Shown here: positions 31,888 to 43,697 of the stretch, piece after piece | How positions within the stretch are numbered: position 1 is the first letter of the stretch | How the letters are laid out: every line of letters begins with the position of its first letter | DNA from: Apium graveolens | Taxonomy: Eukaryota; Streptophyta; Magnoliopsida; Apiales; Apiaceae | DNA length: 64,000 bases | Reading direction: 5' to 3' | NCBI RefSeq assembly: GCF_009905375.1 | Contig: NC_133655.1 | Coordinates: 39,339,593 to 39,403,592 of the forward strand | Program-made: the position numbers and the translations under genes | The notes under the pieces: generated by a model | Databases searched by the model: none | Told to the model about the DNA's origin: nothing | What the model saw: only the letters and a program-made list of their open reading frames with translations

Positions 31888-34800
31888 ATGCCGCCAAGAA
31901 AGATTGGAACTAGGGCGAACCTGGAACCAGGAACACAGTGAAGAGGAAGACGAGGATTATGTTGAATAGGATGACTCCCTGTATGAAGAGGAGGAGGAAA
32001 CATATGATGTTGAGGGATTTGAGATAGAGGCTGAAGAAGGAGAAACTGAGGTTGAGCAACCAGTACCAAACCCAGGCATGGATCCCATGGGCCAGTTCAT
32101 GCAACTACTAAGGCAGAACTTGGAACGCCAACCCAACCCACCCCCTCAAGGAAATAACAACGTTGTGGCAAACCCTTTCAGGGCTTTTAAGTCCCTTAAG
32201 CCCCCTGAGTTCCACGGATCAGCCGACCCAGTTGAGGCAAGGGCATGGCTGAAGGAAATGGAGAAATCCTTTGAGATTCTGAGTACCGATGAGGCACAAA
32301 AGACTGTATTTGCTACCTACCTTCTGAAAGGAGAGGCCAACTACTGGTGGGAGGCCAAGAAAAACATGGAGACAGATACTAATATAACCTGGGAGAGGTT
32401 CAGTCAGTTGTTTTTGGGAAAGTATTTCCCGAGGTTTATGGAGAACCAGATGGAGCTCAAGTTCTTGGAGCTAAAGCAGAATAACTTCTCTATAGCAGAG
32501 TACGAAGCAAAATTTACCGAGTTATCAAGGTTTGTGCCGGAGTTTGTGAGCACCGAGGAAAAGAAAGCTAGGAGGTTTCAGCAGGGACTGAAACCGTGGA
32601 TTCAGAATAGGGTGGCAATCCTTCAGCTTGCGGATTATGCCACTCTGGTGCAAAAGGCAACAATTTTAGAAGCCGGAAGTGAACAGATGCAGAAGGAAAG
32701 GGAGAAGAAGGGAATAAAGAGGAAAAGTATGAGCATGGGTTGAGGTTCCGCAGGAGGGAGCTTCCCAACTAGATTTAATCGAGGAGCAGTGTCCCTACCG
32801 GGAAAGAACACTGGGTTTAAGCGGCCAATGAGTGTGAATGTGAGCCAGAGCGGCCAGAAGTCAAGAATGTCCTATTCCAACCAATCTCGACCCCCATTGC
32901 CAGCCTGTAACACTTGTGGAAGGATACATACTGGGGAGTGTAAAGGAAAGCCAGTAACCTGCTTTAAGTGCGGTCGAGAAGGTCACTATTCAACTAAGTG
33001 CCCTTCATCAACCCCTGCTGTCATTCCAACCACCACTTGTCATCAGTGTGGACGCCCGGGTCATTGGAAGAGGGAATGCCCAATGAACAAACCAGCAGCT
33101 TCAGGAGCCAGCAGGGCTGCCTCCAATAAGCCACCTACTGCGAGGACTTTCAACATGACAGTCCAGGATGCTATGAAAGACTCAGATGTGATAGCAAGTA
33201 CCCTTTCTCTAAATTCAGTCAGTGCAAACGTTTTATTTGATTCGGGAGCAACTAAATCTTTTATATCAAAGGACTTTGCGCGTAAATTAAGACTTAAGGC
33301 TGAACCCTTAACAGAACCCTTACAAGTAGAAATACCCAATCATGAAGTTATTCCTGTTAACCAGATTCACCCCGCCTGTGAGTTAGGCATAGGGGAACAA
33401 TCTTTTAGTGTTGATCTTATTCCTTTTAAATTAGGGGAGTTTGATGTAATTTTGGGAATGGACTGGATATCTAGCAATGATGCTCATATAGACTGTAAGG
33501 GGAAGAAAGTTAAGTTGAATATCCCACGAAAGAAAGAAGTCATATTTAGGGGAAAGAGGCAGACACAGATGTTTTTGACCATGGCCCAGGCCAAAAGGAT
33601 GCTACGAAAAGGAAATGAGGCTTACCTAGCCTATGTGGTTGACACGCAGAAGGAGGTGCCCAACTTACAAGATATTCCGGTAGTCAACGAATTTGAAGAT
33701 GTATTCCCACAAGACCTTCCGGGATTACCACCCGATAGAGTGATTGAATTCGCTATTGAGTTGGCCCCAGGGACGGCGCCAGTTTCAAAAGCACCTTACC
33801 GGTTAGCCCCATTAGAAATGAAGGAATTAGCTACCCAATTGCAGGAACTCTTGGATAAGGGTATAATAAGACCCAGTGTGTCTCCGTGGGGAGCACCAGT
33901 GTTATTTGTTAAAAAGAAGGATGGGAGCATGAGGTTGTGCATCGACTATCGAGAGTTGAACATGCTAACCGTAAAGAACAGGTACCCGCTACCTAGAATA
34001 GACGATCTGTTCGACCAGCTAAAGGATGCTGTTTATTTTTCCAAGATTGACCTGAGAACTGGATATCACCAACTAAAGATTAAACCCGAAGATATTTCCA
34101 AGACCGCATTTCGTACCAGGTATGGGCACTATAAGTTCTTGGTAATGTCCTTTGGACTAACCAACGCCCCAGCGGCTTTCATGGATTTAATGAACAGAGT
34201 ATTTAAGAAGTACTTGGACAAGTGTGTGATAGTTTTTATCGATGATATTTTAATATACTCAAGGACTGAGGCAGAACATGCAGAGCATTTGAGGATAGCT
34301 CTAGGAATACTCAAAGAGGAACAGTTATTTGCCAAATTCTCGAAGTGTGAATTCTGGCGGAATGAAGTACAGTTTTTAGGACATGTGATCAATAAAGAAG
34401 GAGTATTGGTCGACCCCTCCAAGATAGAGGCGGTCTCAAATTGGGAAAGGCCAACCACACCCACAGAGGTAAGGATTTCATAGGATTGGTCGGCTACTAT
34501 CGTAGATTTGTACAAGACTTTGCGAAGATCGCAGCCCCTTTGACACGACTTATTCGTAAGACAGAGAAGTTTGAATGGACGGAAAAATGCGAGAACAGTT
34601 TTCAAGAATTAAAGAAAAGGTTGGTAACGGCCCCGGGGTTGGCATTGCCCGGCGGAAAATGAGATTTTGTGATATATAGTGACGCGTCGCACAAAGGATT
34701 AGGGTGTGTGCTTATGCAGCACGGTAAGGTGATTGCGTATGCATCGAGACAACTGAAGGAATACGAGATTAGATATCTTACTCATGACCTTGAGCTCGCG

Positions 34801-36558
34801 GCAATAGTTTTTGCCTTAAAGATTTGGAGGCACTACTTGTATGGAAAGAAGTGCGAGATTTTCACAGACCATAAGAGCCTCAAGTACATATTTACGCAGA
34901 AAGAGCGCAACATGCGCCAGAGGAGATGGTTAGAGCTGATCAAGGACTATGATTGTGAGATTCTCTATCATCCGGGGAAAGCCAATGTGGTGGCTGATGC
35001 CCTTAGTAGAAAGGAAAGACTTAGAATGATAATGACTTCGGAAGAATTGATAAAGGATTTTGAGAGAATGGAAATAGAAGTAAAGGTAACCGGAACCGGA
35101 ATTGAAAAACTGTTTGAGATCTCGATGCAGCCAGAGTAATTGGAAAAGATTAGATTGTGCCAAGAGAAAGTAATGAATGAAGGCAGAGAGTCAATGACTG
35201 GAGAAGAGATCCATACTGAGAAAGATGATAAAGGGATAATGAGGTACTCCTACCGGATTTGGGTTCCGAACGTTCAAGAGCTTAAAGACGAGATTTTGGA
35301 TGAAAGCCATAGTTCAAGGTATTCCATTCACCCGGGAAGCACCAAGATGTATAGGGATTTGAAGGAGTATTACTGGTGGCCCAACATGAAGAGGGACGTA
35401 GCAGAATGGGTAAGAAAATGTTTGACTTGCCAAAGAGTAAAGGCAGAGCACCAGAGACCCAGTGGACTTTTACGACCCCTAGAGATTCCCAAATGGAAAT
35501 GGGAACAGATAGCCATGGATTTTGTTGTCGGTTTACCAAGGACGAAAGCCAACCATAATGCCATATGGGTGATTATAGACCGACTGACAAAGTCAGCTCA
35601 TTTCATTCCTATCAATGAGAGATACACAGTCGATAGACTGGTGGACATCTACCTTAAGGAAATAGTGACGCGATATGGAGTCCCAGCGTCCATTGTCTCA
35701 GACCGAGACCCCAGGTTCAACTCCAGATTTTAGAAGAGCTTTCAAGAATATGCGGGGACCAAGTTAAATATGAGTACCGCTTACCATCCCCAGACGGATG
35801 GGCAGAGTGAAAGGACCATCCAGACACTAGAGGATATGTTGAGAGTCTATGCAATAGACTTTAAAGGAAGTTGGGATGATCACTTGCCGTTGATCGAGTT
35901 TTCTTATAACAATAGCTTTCATGCTAGCATCGGAATGCCGCCTTATGAGGCCCTGTACGGAAGAAGGTGTCGATCTCCCTTATACTGGGATGAAGTAGGA
36001 GAGCGAAAGATGCTCGGACCCGAAGTGGTCGAAAGGACCAAAGATATAGTGGATCGCATCAGAGGACGGCTGGTAGCAGCCCAAGACAGACAGAAGAAAT
36101 ATGCAGACCTAGCCCGAAAGGACAAGGAGTATGAAGTAGGGAACTTAGTACTACTAAAAGTATCCCCTTGGAAGGGGTTAATGAGGTTCGGAAAGAAAGG
36201 AAAACTAAGCCCAAGATACATTGGACCTTTTGAGATACTAAGACGGATTGGGAAGTTGGCTTACGAGCTAGCCTTACCCCCGAACCTACAACAAGTTCAT
36301 AATGTGTTCCATGTGTCAATGCTAAGGAAGTATCATCGGGATGCCAGACACATAGTGGAGTACGAGCATGTGGATATGTAACCAGATCTGACTTACGTGG
36401 AGATACCAGTAAAGATTATGGATAAGAAGGAGCAGGTACTTGGGAACAAAGTGATCAAGCTAGACAGAGTGCTATGGCAGAATCATAATATGGAAGAATT
36501 AACTTGGGAACTAGAGAGCGCAATGCTAGAAAAGTACCCCCATTTGTTCTATATTTGA
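31888..36558 (+). pseudogene. gag-pol: G1 gag-pol polyprotein with chromodomain, decayed
   Basis: The gag ATG (MPPRKIGTRANLEPG) is at 31888, four bases after a strong acceptor-like TTTTTTTTTATCAG. Its first 60 codons hold a frame change and stops; the main frame is open from 32078. Gag core PPEFHGSADPVEARAWLKEM; two zinc knuckles, [14 protein letters not shown] (32960-33001) and [14 protein letters not shown] (33038-33079); protease [10 protein letters not shown] (about 33230); RT with FIDD at 34234-34245; RNase H from about 34669 ([11 protein letters not shown]); integrase about 35290-36270 with its HHCC zinc finger ([11 protein letters not shown]) and MDFVVGL, SDRDPRF, SERTIQTLED; chromodomain about 36382-36552 ending EKYPHLF. 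Lesions: stops at 32741, 34660, 35137, 35731 and 36379, and a frameshift near 34475. The chromodomain normally directs integration to particular chromatin. Confidence 0.92.
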
Positions 36559-36578
36559 TTCCGGGACAGAATCCTTTT

Positions 36579-36590
36579 AAGGAGGGGAGA
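36579..36590 (+). promoter_or_regulatory. G1 polypurine tract
   Basis: AAGGAGGGGAGA immediately before the 3' LTR. Confidence 0.9.
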
Positions 36591-39356
36591 CTGTAATAAC
36601 CCCAAAATTTTGAACTTTTTTGTAACCCTTATGAATAGTGTTTTTGCTGATATTGCTGAATAAGAAAACTTTTCATGCCACACTGTGTAGGGGTTCTTTT
36701 ATTGTTATTCTGAGATTGTATTAGTACTCTATATGATAAATAAGTGTATGTAAAGATCGTCAGATTCCAAATTCAAACACTTTGATTTTTCCCGAAAATC
36801 CACCAGATACCGAAAGAATTGAGTATAAGGTAACAGGATAAAAAGGATTTAAATTCAAGGATTATAAGATAGGATCATAAAAGGAATATAATGTATTGAG
36901 AAAGGTTAAGGAAATCCAAGTAATAAGATCCCGGGTATGATCCCTCAAACGATAAACGAAAATGAAAGTTAAGTGAACCGTATAACAGATCAGCGGTCAT
37001 TAGCCAAGTAATTAGAAGCTAATCAAAGAGGTTAGTGAGGATGATGTCATCAAACCAATAAGAAGAGGACAAGTGTGGGAGGATGACATAACAAGGTGAC
37101 ATAAGCATGACAAAAAGGAAGTGTGTTGTTGGTTGATTCTTGGCCATGCAAAAGTTACCAAGGTTAAAAGTAATAAATCAAAACAAAACAACATCAACCA
37201 AGCCAAAACAATTCATTTCACCAAAAAAACACAAAGTTGACTTCATTTCTTCAAGGAAGCTCTCGGCTTTTCTCTTTATTTCAAGAAATAAAATTCAAAA
37301 TCTAAGATCCAAGCCTTGTTAATTAGTGAGGTAATTATCTAATACTCCTTATGCATAGATATAGCTATCCTATAAGTTTGAGCTTCAAATTCATTCACAA
37401 TCTCTTCCTAAAAATCATGGAAGAAGAGGGTGAATAGTGTTTTTCAAAAACTTAAATTTTTGTTCTTGAGTTTTTGTTTAGATTAAGCTTGGATAAGGAA
37501 TTTTAAGGGTGGTTCCAAGCTAATTACTTGATTCTCCACTCTCCAAGGAAGGTATAACCCCTCCAAATCCTAACTTTACTTTGAGTATTAGGTTTAGTTT
37601 TGTTGTTATGGTTCATGAGAAGCATGATTCTTGTAGACTTAGAGTGTGGTTGGTTTTGTAATGAGTTGGAGTTGTAATTCTTGGATTATTGATTAATGAA
37701 CTTAAGTATAGTTTTAATTCATGTTTGAGAATAATATAAATTGGAGAACTTGAGGTGTTGGGGCTGTTGTAGTATGATATGGATGGATTTTGGTTGTATG
37801 AATGAATTGTGGTTGATTGGTGGTTGGTTTGGAGTAGAATAAAAATTGGTAATCGCGTAAACATAGTCGTCATAATGTCCGATCTACTTAAACTGTTTTT
37901 GCTCTTAATATCAGAACCCGAGAACTCACTGTTAGGCTTTTACCATTGCCATGATTAGATAGTTCATGTTACGAGCTTCGTTTTGATATGTGGTTCGTTT
38001 GAATCCGATGTACGGTTTAGGAGAAACGACCGTTTTAAGTAACGGCATTTCGCGAACGAACCATTACCCCTCGCCTTACTTTGAAACATAGGTTAAAGAC
38101 CTTAAAGGACTAATTGGAGTATGAATCATTTATTTAAAGTGTATTAGGCAGTTGGTAAGGCACTCGCGAAAGAATCTCCTTAAAACTCTTAATGGTTAAT
38201 TTATTAAAAATGGTGGAGTAGAGGGTACTCGAGCGACTTAAGGGAATCATTGAGCGCAAAACGAGTGTTAGAGTCTAATTGGTTGAAGTATAGATTCATA
38301 AGCGACTTTAGTTTAAATTCCAACTTATATGTTGTTTATAGGTTACCAGACTCGTCCCAAGCCATTTGTCACCCCCAGTTGCTCAGGCAAGTTTTCTACC
38401 CGTTATACTGTTGTTGTGATGTATATATGTATATGCATTATCTTGTGATAGATGCATGTTGGTTAATTAGCAAATTTTTCGATATATTGAAGCATGCTGA
38501 TATGGTATATATATGCATGTCTGTTTCGTAATCTTGATATATATCTGTTGATTCAAATGCTTATTAGTTGCATAATACCTATGCTAGAGATAAGCAGTAG
38601 TTGCGTATACACCGAGTCTAGGGGACCCAAAGGTGAACATTTTCTAAAACCGGGAGTCGATGTTCCCGAGTATATTATATATATATATTGATATAGTTTT
38701 CAGAACTATTAATCGAATAAGGTTTATTCGATAACTTTATTTTAAATAATGAATATTATTTGAATATTCATTCGAGGACTTATGACTCTGTTCATTCTAT
38801 TTAATGAATATTATTTGAATATTCATTTGAGGACTTATGACTCCGATTATTTACTAAATAATATTCTTTATTTTATTAAAGAATAATGTTTCAATAATCA
38901 AACTTATTTTTGATTATTCAAATAAAGATAGTACTTTCGTATAAGTATATCTTTGGTTATTTATTATTCATTTCAAGTATAAGTTTCAAAACTTTTACTT
39001 CAATTATTTTTATAAGGATTATCCTTATGGGAATATTATTTAAATGATAATATTCATATATTTTCTAATATATCGGGACTGATTTACTTTATTAAATTAG
39101 CATTACTCCAAACACTCTTTAAAGTGTTTTCGAGTCTTCAAAATGATTTTTAAAAGTTAGAGCGGATCCCAAAACTCATTTTTATATTTAAGATCTTCCT
39201 TTTAAAGGGGATTTAAATACTCGCTCAAAACCTGAGGGATCCGGCTCTGTGGTGTATTTTATATTCGCAATGAGGTTGCTGTTTTGGTAAATGAATTGAT
39301 TACTTACCCAACGTTCGGGAAGTAAGTCCATCTATTGAGTCGACATAAGCAACATG

Positions 39357-39443
39357 GGCTCAGTGGGCGTCCATGGAAGTGTAAGTGGCTCAGTGGGAGT
39401 CCATCAAATGCGTAAATGGCTGAGTGGCAGTCCAACATAAGGT
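39357..39443 (+). repeat. 30-31 bp tandem repeat in the G1 3' LTR
   Basis: Copy of the array at 29553-29640, three units. Confidence 0.85.
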
Positions 39444-40018
39444 CCTATTGCGACCAGGGTGATGACCAGTGGGGAATTCGTCCATCTACTAGTAGAAAAG
39501 GTTACTTATTGGTATCTTTGCCTGATCAGCAATATATCGAGTTTATGCCAAAATTCTTTTCCTTTCCAAAATTCATTGGATATTACAAACTCTGTTCATA
39601 CTTTACATAACAGAGGGTTCCAAGAAATGTATAAGATATATATATATATGGATATATATATATCGGGATTAAATAAAGTATCTCAAAACTTCATTTCATT
39701 CAATAATATATCAAAGATTGAATCTATTCAAGTCTTAACTTGTGGTCTCATCTATGGGATGACCTTTTGAAACCTATAATACTTTGAACAGTGGTAGTTC
39801 ATGTAGTTTTATAAATGATATAAGTATAGTGAAGTATTTGGTAACTTCATCCCTTGTTTTTGCTTATATCCAGTAAGTAATTATCTTACACTTGATAAAG
39901 GTTTCCAGTAAGTTATCCATTTAGATACTTGCATTATTGTTTATACTATATATTACCTTGCGAGCTGTAATGCTCACTCTTGCTTCATTTCTTCATCACA
40001 CAACAACAGTTAGGAAAG

Positions 40019-40207
40019 ATGGCCAGACTCAAGCAGACCCAGCGCAAGAGCGTGGGAAGCTCCCCGCGCCTTCCCGTTGAGATCATAGCTGCTATAGCTG
40101 CAGAGGTAGATCTATCTGTTGATCAGACCTTCTACTTTTGGGAATCAATTATGTATAATTATAACTTGTGGCAGATACTGGCAATTAATTTTAAACTTAT
40201 CAAGTAA
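40019..40207 (+). CDS. Short LTR ORF with histone H3-like N-terminus (G1 3' LTR)
   Basis: Second copy of the ORF at 30211-30399, starting MARLKQTQRKSVGSSPR (one A to S change in the APR part). The frame is still open through all 62 codons. It shares its origin with the other LTR copy, so it is not independent evidence of selection. Confidence 0.45.
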   Translation: MARLKQTQRKSVGSSPRLPVEIIAAIAAEVDLSVDQTFYFWESIMYNYNLWQILAINFKLIK

Positions 40208-40418
40208 TCATTTTGGGTTGTAATAACATTTAAATTGTGGATTCAAGGACTTGTACTTATTTTAATTTCATCTCTGAGACTATAACGGGTTGTGGTGTGT
40301 GTTGGTATGGGGTCACAGCATGAGGTTATTTATTATTAATTCAGTTAAGTGATATTGTGGAAAGAAAGACTGTGGCGACCCGGATCCCCGACCCCGGATC
40401 TGGGGGTGCTACATCTAC

Positions 40419-42824
40419 CCCTTTCAGAGTTTCCCTGGTCTTTATTATCATCATCCTTACCCTTCAGTGGTTGATCAGATTTGCATTTGGACTTAATCAC
40501 TTTCTCCCCATTTTCGGCATCATCAGGTAGTAGGAGAGAGACAAGCAATTCCACAGAGTTTTGGATTTCATTGAGTTGATCTTGTTGAGCAGCTTGATTC
40601 TTTAAAATATCAGATATTTGAGCTTGCTGGTTTTATTGAGTCTTTTCTATATACCCAATACGGTCAAAGGCTGGCTTAAAAAACCTGTTCTTTTCCAATT
40701 TGACATTCATGTCTTGCTGAATCAGGGTTTCTTGAATTTTGTTCACCTTGGCTTGAGTTATTGAGTGTTGACCTTGAAGGTGCCTTTTACTCAATGCAGT
40801 AACTCTAAGCTGTGCTTTGAAGTCATCATTCACCAGCATCTCATCAGCTTTAACCAGGTGCTCAGCAAGAATATTTACAGTAGGAACAAAATCAACTTTA
40901 TTCCATTCCTTGGTCCACTCTTTTCCTCTTGGAGTTTCACTCCAAGGTACTGGTGTATCCTCTCTAACAAAGTTCTTGATTAGATCATCTTTACCTAGAA
41001 CTTGTTGAGGTGCATGTCTTGAAGGACCAGCTGCATCAACATATAGATTTTGAGCAGCTTCACAGTATTGTCAGCATTTGCAGCATCAGAACTTACAGAG
41101 CCTGCAGAATCAGCTTTCTCTGATAAAATGATAGTGTGTGAGACTATAGAGGTTTCAAAATCATCCTCTAAGTTCTGATCAACATCCAAATTCTGATGCT
41201 CACCTAATATCTGATCTTCATCATCTAGATTCAGAAGAGGTGTTGTTGGAAAATCTGTATTGAAATCAGCATCTAAAATTGGTGTTATTGGTGGAGTATA
41301 TTGAAGAATGGTTGGAGCTTCCAAGTACAGAACCTCAGGAATATTCAAGTCATGAATATCTATTTCAGCACTTGTACCTGGTTCTTCAGCATGTACTTGT
41401 TCAATGATAGGAGATGCGGGAGGTGTAGGCACTCTGTCTTGAGCAGTTTCTTCAGCTTGAATTGGTGACAGTGGAGGTGTAGATGCAGTGGCTTCAGCAA
41501 ATTCTGGTTGTGTAGATGGAAGGGATTCAATCACAATTGGCTCCTTTGGGATCAGAGATTCCTGATCCCCTTCCTTAGCTGTTGCTTCCACATCCTCTAA
41601 ATCTGACTCATTTATGTCCCTGTTAGCTCTTTGTTTCTTCACTTTCTTCAAGGGTGGAGAGACTTTGGGAGCTTTGTCATCAGAATTTATCTTTCTAAGC
41701 CTTTTGAGGGGCCTAGAACTCCCAGTTTCCTTTGTTTTCTGAGGAGACACTTCCTCAGCTGCTTTAGCAACAGGTTCTGATGTTTGAACCTGTACCTCAT
41801 CTTTTGATTCATCTCTCAGAATCATCTTCCTTATCTTTTGTTGTGTCTGAGGTACAGTTTTTCTCCTCTTTGCTCTAGAAGAAAGAGGCTTCACTGGAGT
41901 ATGTGCTGATGGTTGATTGGCATGTTCTGATGTGAGTGTATGTGGAGTGACAGGAGTAGGTGCTGATGGCTATTGTGGGTTGGTGGGTTGGACATCAGGA
42001 TATAGAGATGAATATTTAGCAGCATCAGCATTTACAAGAGCTTGCTTTACTGATAAAGGAATGCTAAGGGGTCTCAAAACTCCCTTCTTGTTGTCAGCAG
42101 TGAAAAGATCAGTAAAAGCCCTCTTAGCTAACCAAAAAGGTTCTATGAGTTCACCTGCTAGTTTTGGTTCATCTGATGTACAGTAATTGTAAATTAACTG
42201 ACAAAACCTAGCAAAGTAAACTACATTCCTGTCCTCTTCCATTCTATCTCCTATAAAACATAACACAGTCTTTGCATAATCAAAATGAGACTGGTTTAGG
42301 TGTGCATACCCAATTTGTTGTGTCAGAATAGGAATGACATCAAAATTTGAGCATTTGTTGGCAAATGTTTTCGTGATGCAGTTGAAGAAGAAGCTCCATT
42401 CCTTTCAAATATATGGGAGTTTTAGTTGACCCAACTTAGCTAAACTCTGTTCATACCCAAGATTAGCCATCATTTGCTGTAGCAAGGGCTCCTCCAAAGC
42501 AGAACTGAATTGACAGGATTCAGGTAGGTGTAGAGCTTTTTGAACTGCTCCCGGAGTAACAAAATACTCAACCTCATTTGATATAAATACGATGTTTGGA
42601 GTCCCATGCTTACCACCATCATTATAATGTCCAGTACGCCAGAATGTCAGAACTTGAGTTCCAGATATACTGGATGGATGTGTCAATGCAAACCCAATTT
42701 CACTATGAGGTAAGAAATCCTGAATAAAATGAAGTTCCGGAGGAGCTTCACTCTTAGTGAGAATGGCAGCATAGTTGTTGGGGACGAACTTTTCTCCATT
42801 AAATATTATATCCTTGGGTGCCAT
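40419..42824 (-). pseudogene. Element A: N-terminal part of ORF3
   Basis: The ATG at 42824 opens MAPKDIIFNGEKFVPNNYAA. Frames 42824-42405, 42266-41970 and 41894-40995 share one phase, interrupted by stops; a frameshift near 40990 leads to frames 40839-40633 and 40554 onward. The N-terminal globular domain has VLTFWRTGHY, VTPGAVQKALHLPES and KEWSFFFNCITKTFANK, the last matching LPKEWNLFFN of element C. Next comes a basic segment (RAKRRKTVPQTQQKIRKMIL, nuclear-signal-like), a long acidic Pro-rich linker (TPPASPIIEQVHAEEPGTSA) and a coiled coil. G1 cuts the frame at 40414-40418. No transmembrane segment or signal peptide is evident, so an envelope role is not supported. Function unknown. Confidence 0.7.
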
Positions 42825-42874
42825 TGAAAACGAGTGAGAATTTAGAATGCCTGAAAGGTGTTTGATAAAATGTC

Positions 42875-42880
42875 TATATA
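42875..42880 (-). promoter_or_regulatory. Putative internal TATA box for ORF3 of element A
   Basis: The minus strand reads CTATATAGACA, about 50 bp before the ORF3 ATG at 42824. A CT-rich tract lies just upstream (minus strand of 42910-42945). Equivalent boxes precede ORF3 in D and possibly C. Confidence 0.4.
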
Positions 42881-42884
42881 GTAA

Positions 42885-43692
42885 ACCGTCAGAAAATATG
42901 AGAGTATAAGAAAAAGAGAGAGAGAGAATAGAATAGAAATGTAATTAAAAGATTTGAAAATATTTTATCTCTTTTACTTAGACACCCCACGTGACAATAG
43001 TTATTGAGAAGTGGAACAGACTATACACCTGTCAGCCATGCAGCAGTTAAGACAGTAGTTAATGGGCACGGGAAATAAGTAATGATTACTATGCACATAC
43101 AGTTTTTTCAAAAAAAAATTGTTCCCACTAAACAAATGATTATTACGGTCTTTATCTCACGTAAACCAATATTCTGATAAAATATAATCGTTCAAGTATT
43201 GACCTAAAAATAAATCAAGAAAATAAATACTGCCACGTCAGCATCAGAACTTGATTTTTATCTGAATTTAAAAGTCATCAGAATATGGCTTCTTAACTCA
43301 AAAAGTGAATGTTTATTTCTGTAATTCTTCACACAAATACTGATATGGTTTCAACAGAACTTAATCATCAGAACTTCCATCAGAACTTGTCCTCGGAATT
43401 TATGCAACTGACACTTGAACTGTTCATCTAAAACAACATTAATCACCACAGTAATTTTTATCATTCATATGGAGTGTAAGTTTGTGCTTGAAGCTAAATA
43501 TCTGACAAAGAATAAAGTCTAATTCACTTCAGTACATCTTAGAAATAACTAAGAACATTGCTTAAAATCTGTCATTAGTCTGAAGTCTACTATAGAATGA
43601 GTTCATGCATGAGTCCACCTCAACTGTTTTGTGCTCATTTTATGTATCTTTTGAAATTCCTTTTTATAGTGGCTTCTCAGTGTAAGTGAGTC
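42885..43692 (-). other. Element A: pol-ORF3 spacer, ORF3-proximal part
   Basis: Non-coding. It contains a group of ATCAGAACTT motifs (about 43243, 43353, 43367 and 43379), the same core as in the LTR repeats. The other half of the spacer is at 56419-57021, split off by G2. Confidence 0.7.
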
Positions 43693-43697
43693 ATGAC

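Larger units (their letters stand above)
26762..40413 (+). mobile_element. G1: complete Tekay-type Ty3-Gypsy chromovirus, 13,652 bp
   Basis: 5' LTR 26762-30605, PBS 30610-30621, ORF0, gag-pol with a C-terminal chromodomain, PPT 36579-36590, 3' LTR 36592-40413. Target duplications TCTAC lie at 26757-26761 and 40414-40418. The long LTRs and chromodomain indicate the Tekay (Del) lineage. All coding regions carry stops, so the copy is defective. Six differences in the first about 190 aligned LTR bases suggest an insertion that is neither very recent nor ancient. Inserted in ORF3 of element A. Confidence 0.92.
36592..40413 (+). mobile_element. G1 3' LTR (3,822 bp)
   Basis: Nearly identical to the 5' LTR, starting TGTAATAACCCC and ending GGGGGTGCTACA. 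Differences include a shorter AT-repeat run near 38672 and scattered substitutions. Confidence 0.93.
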
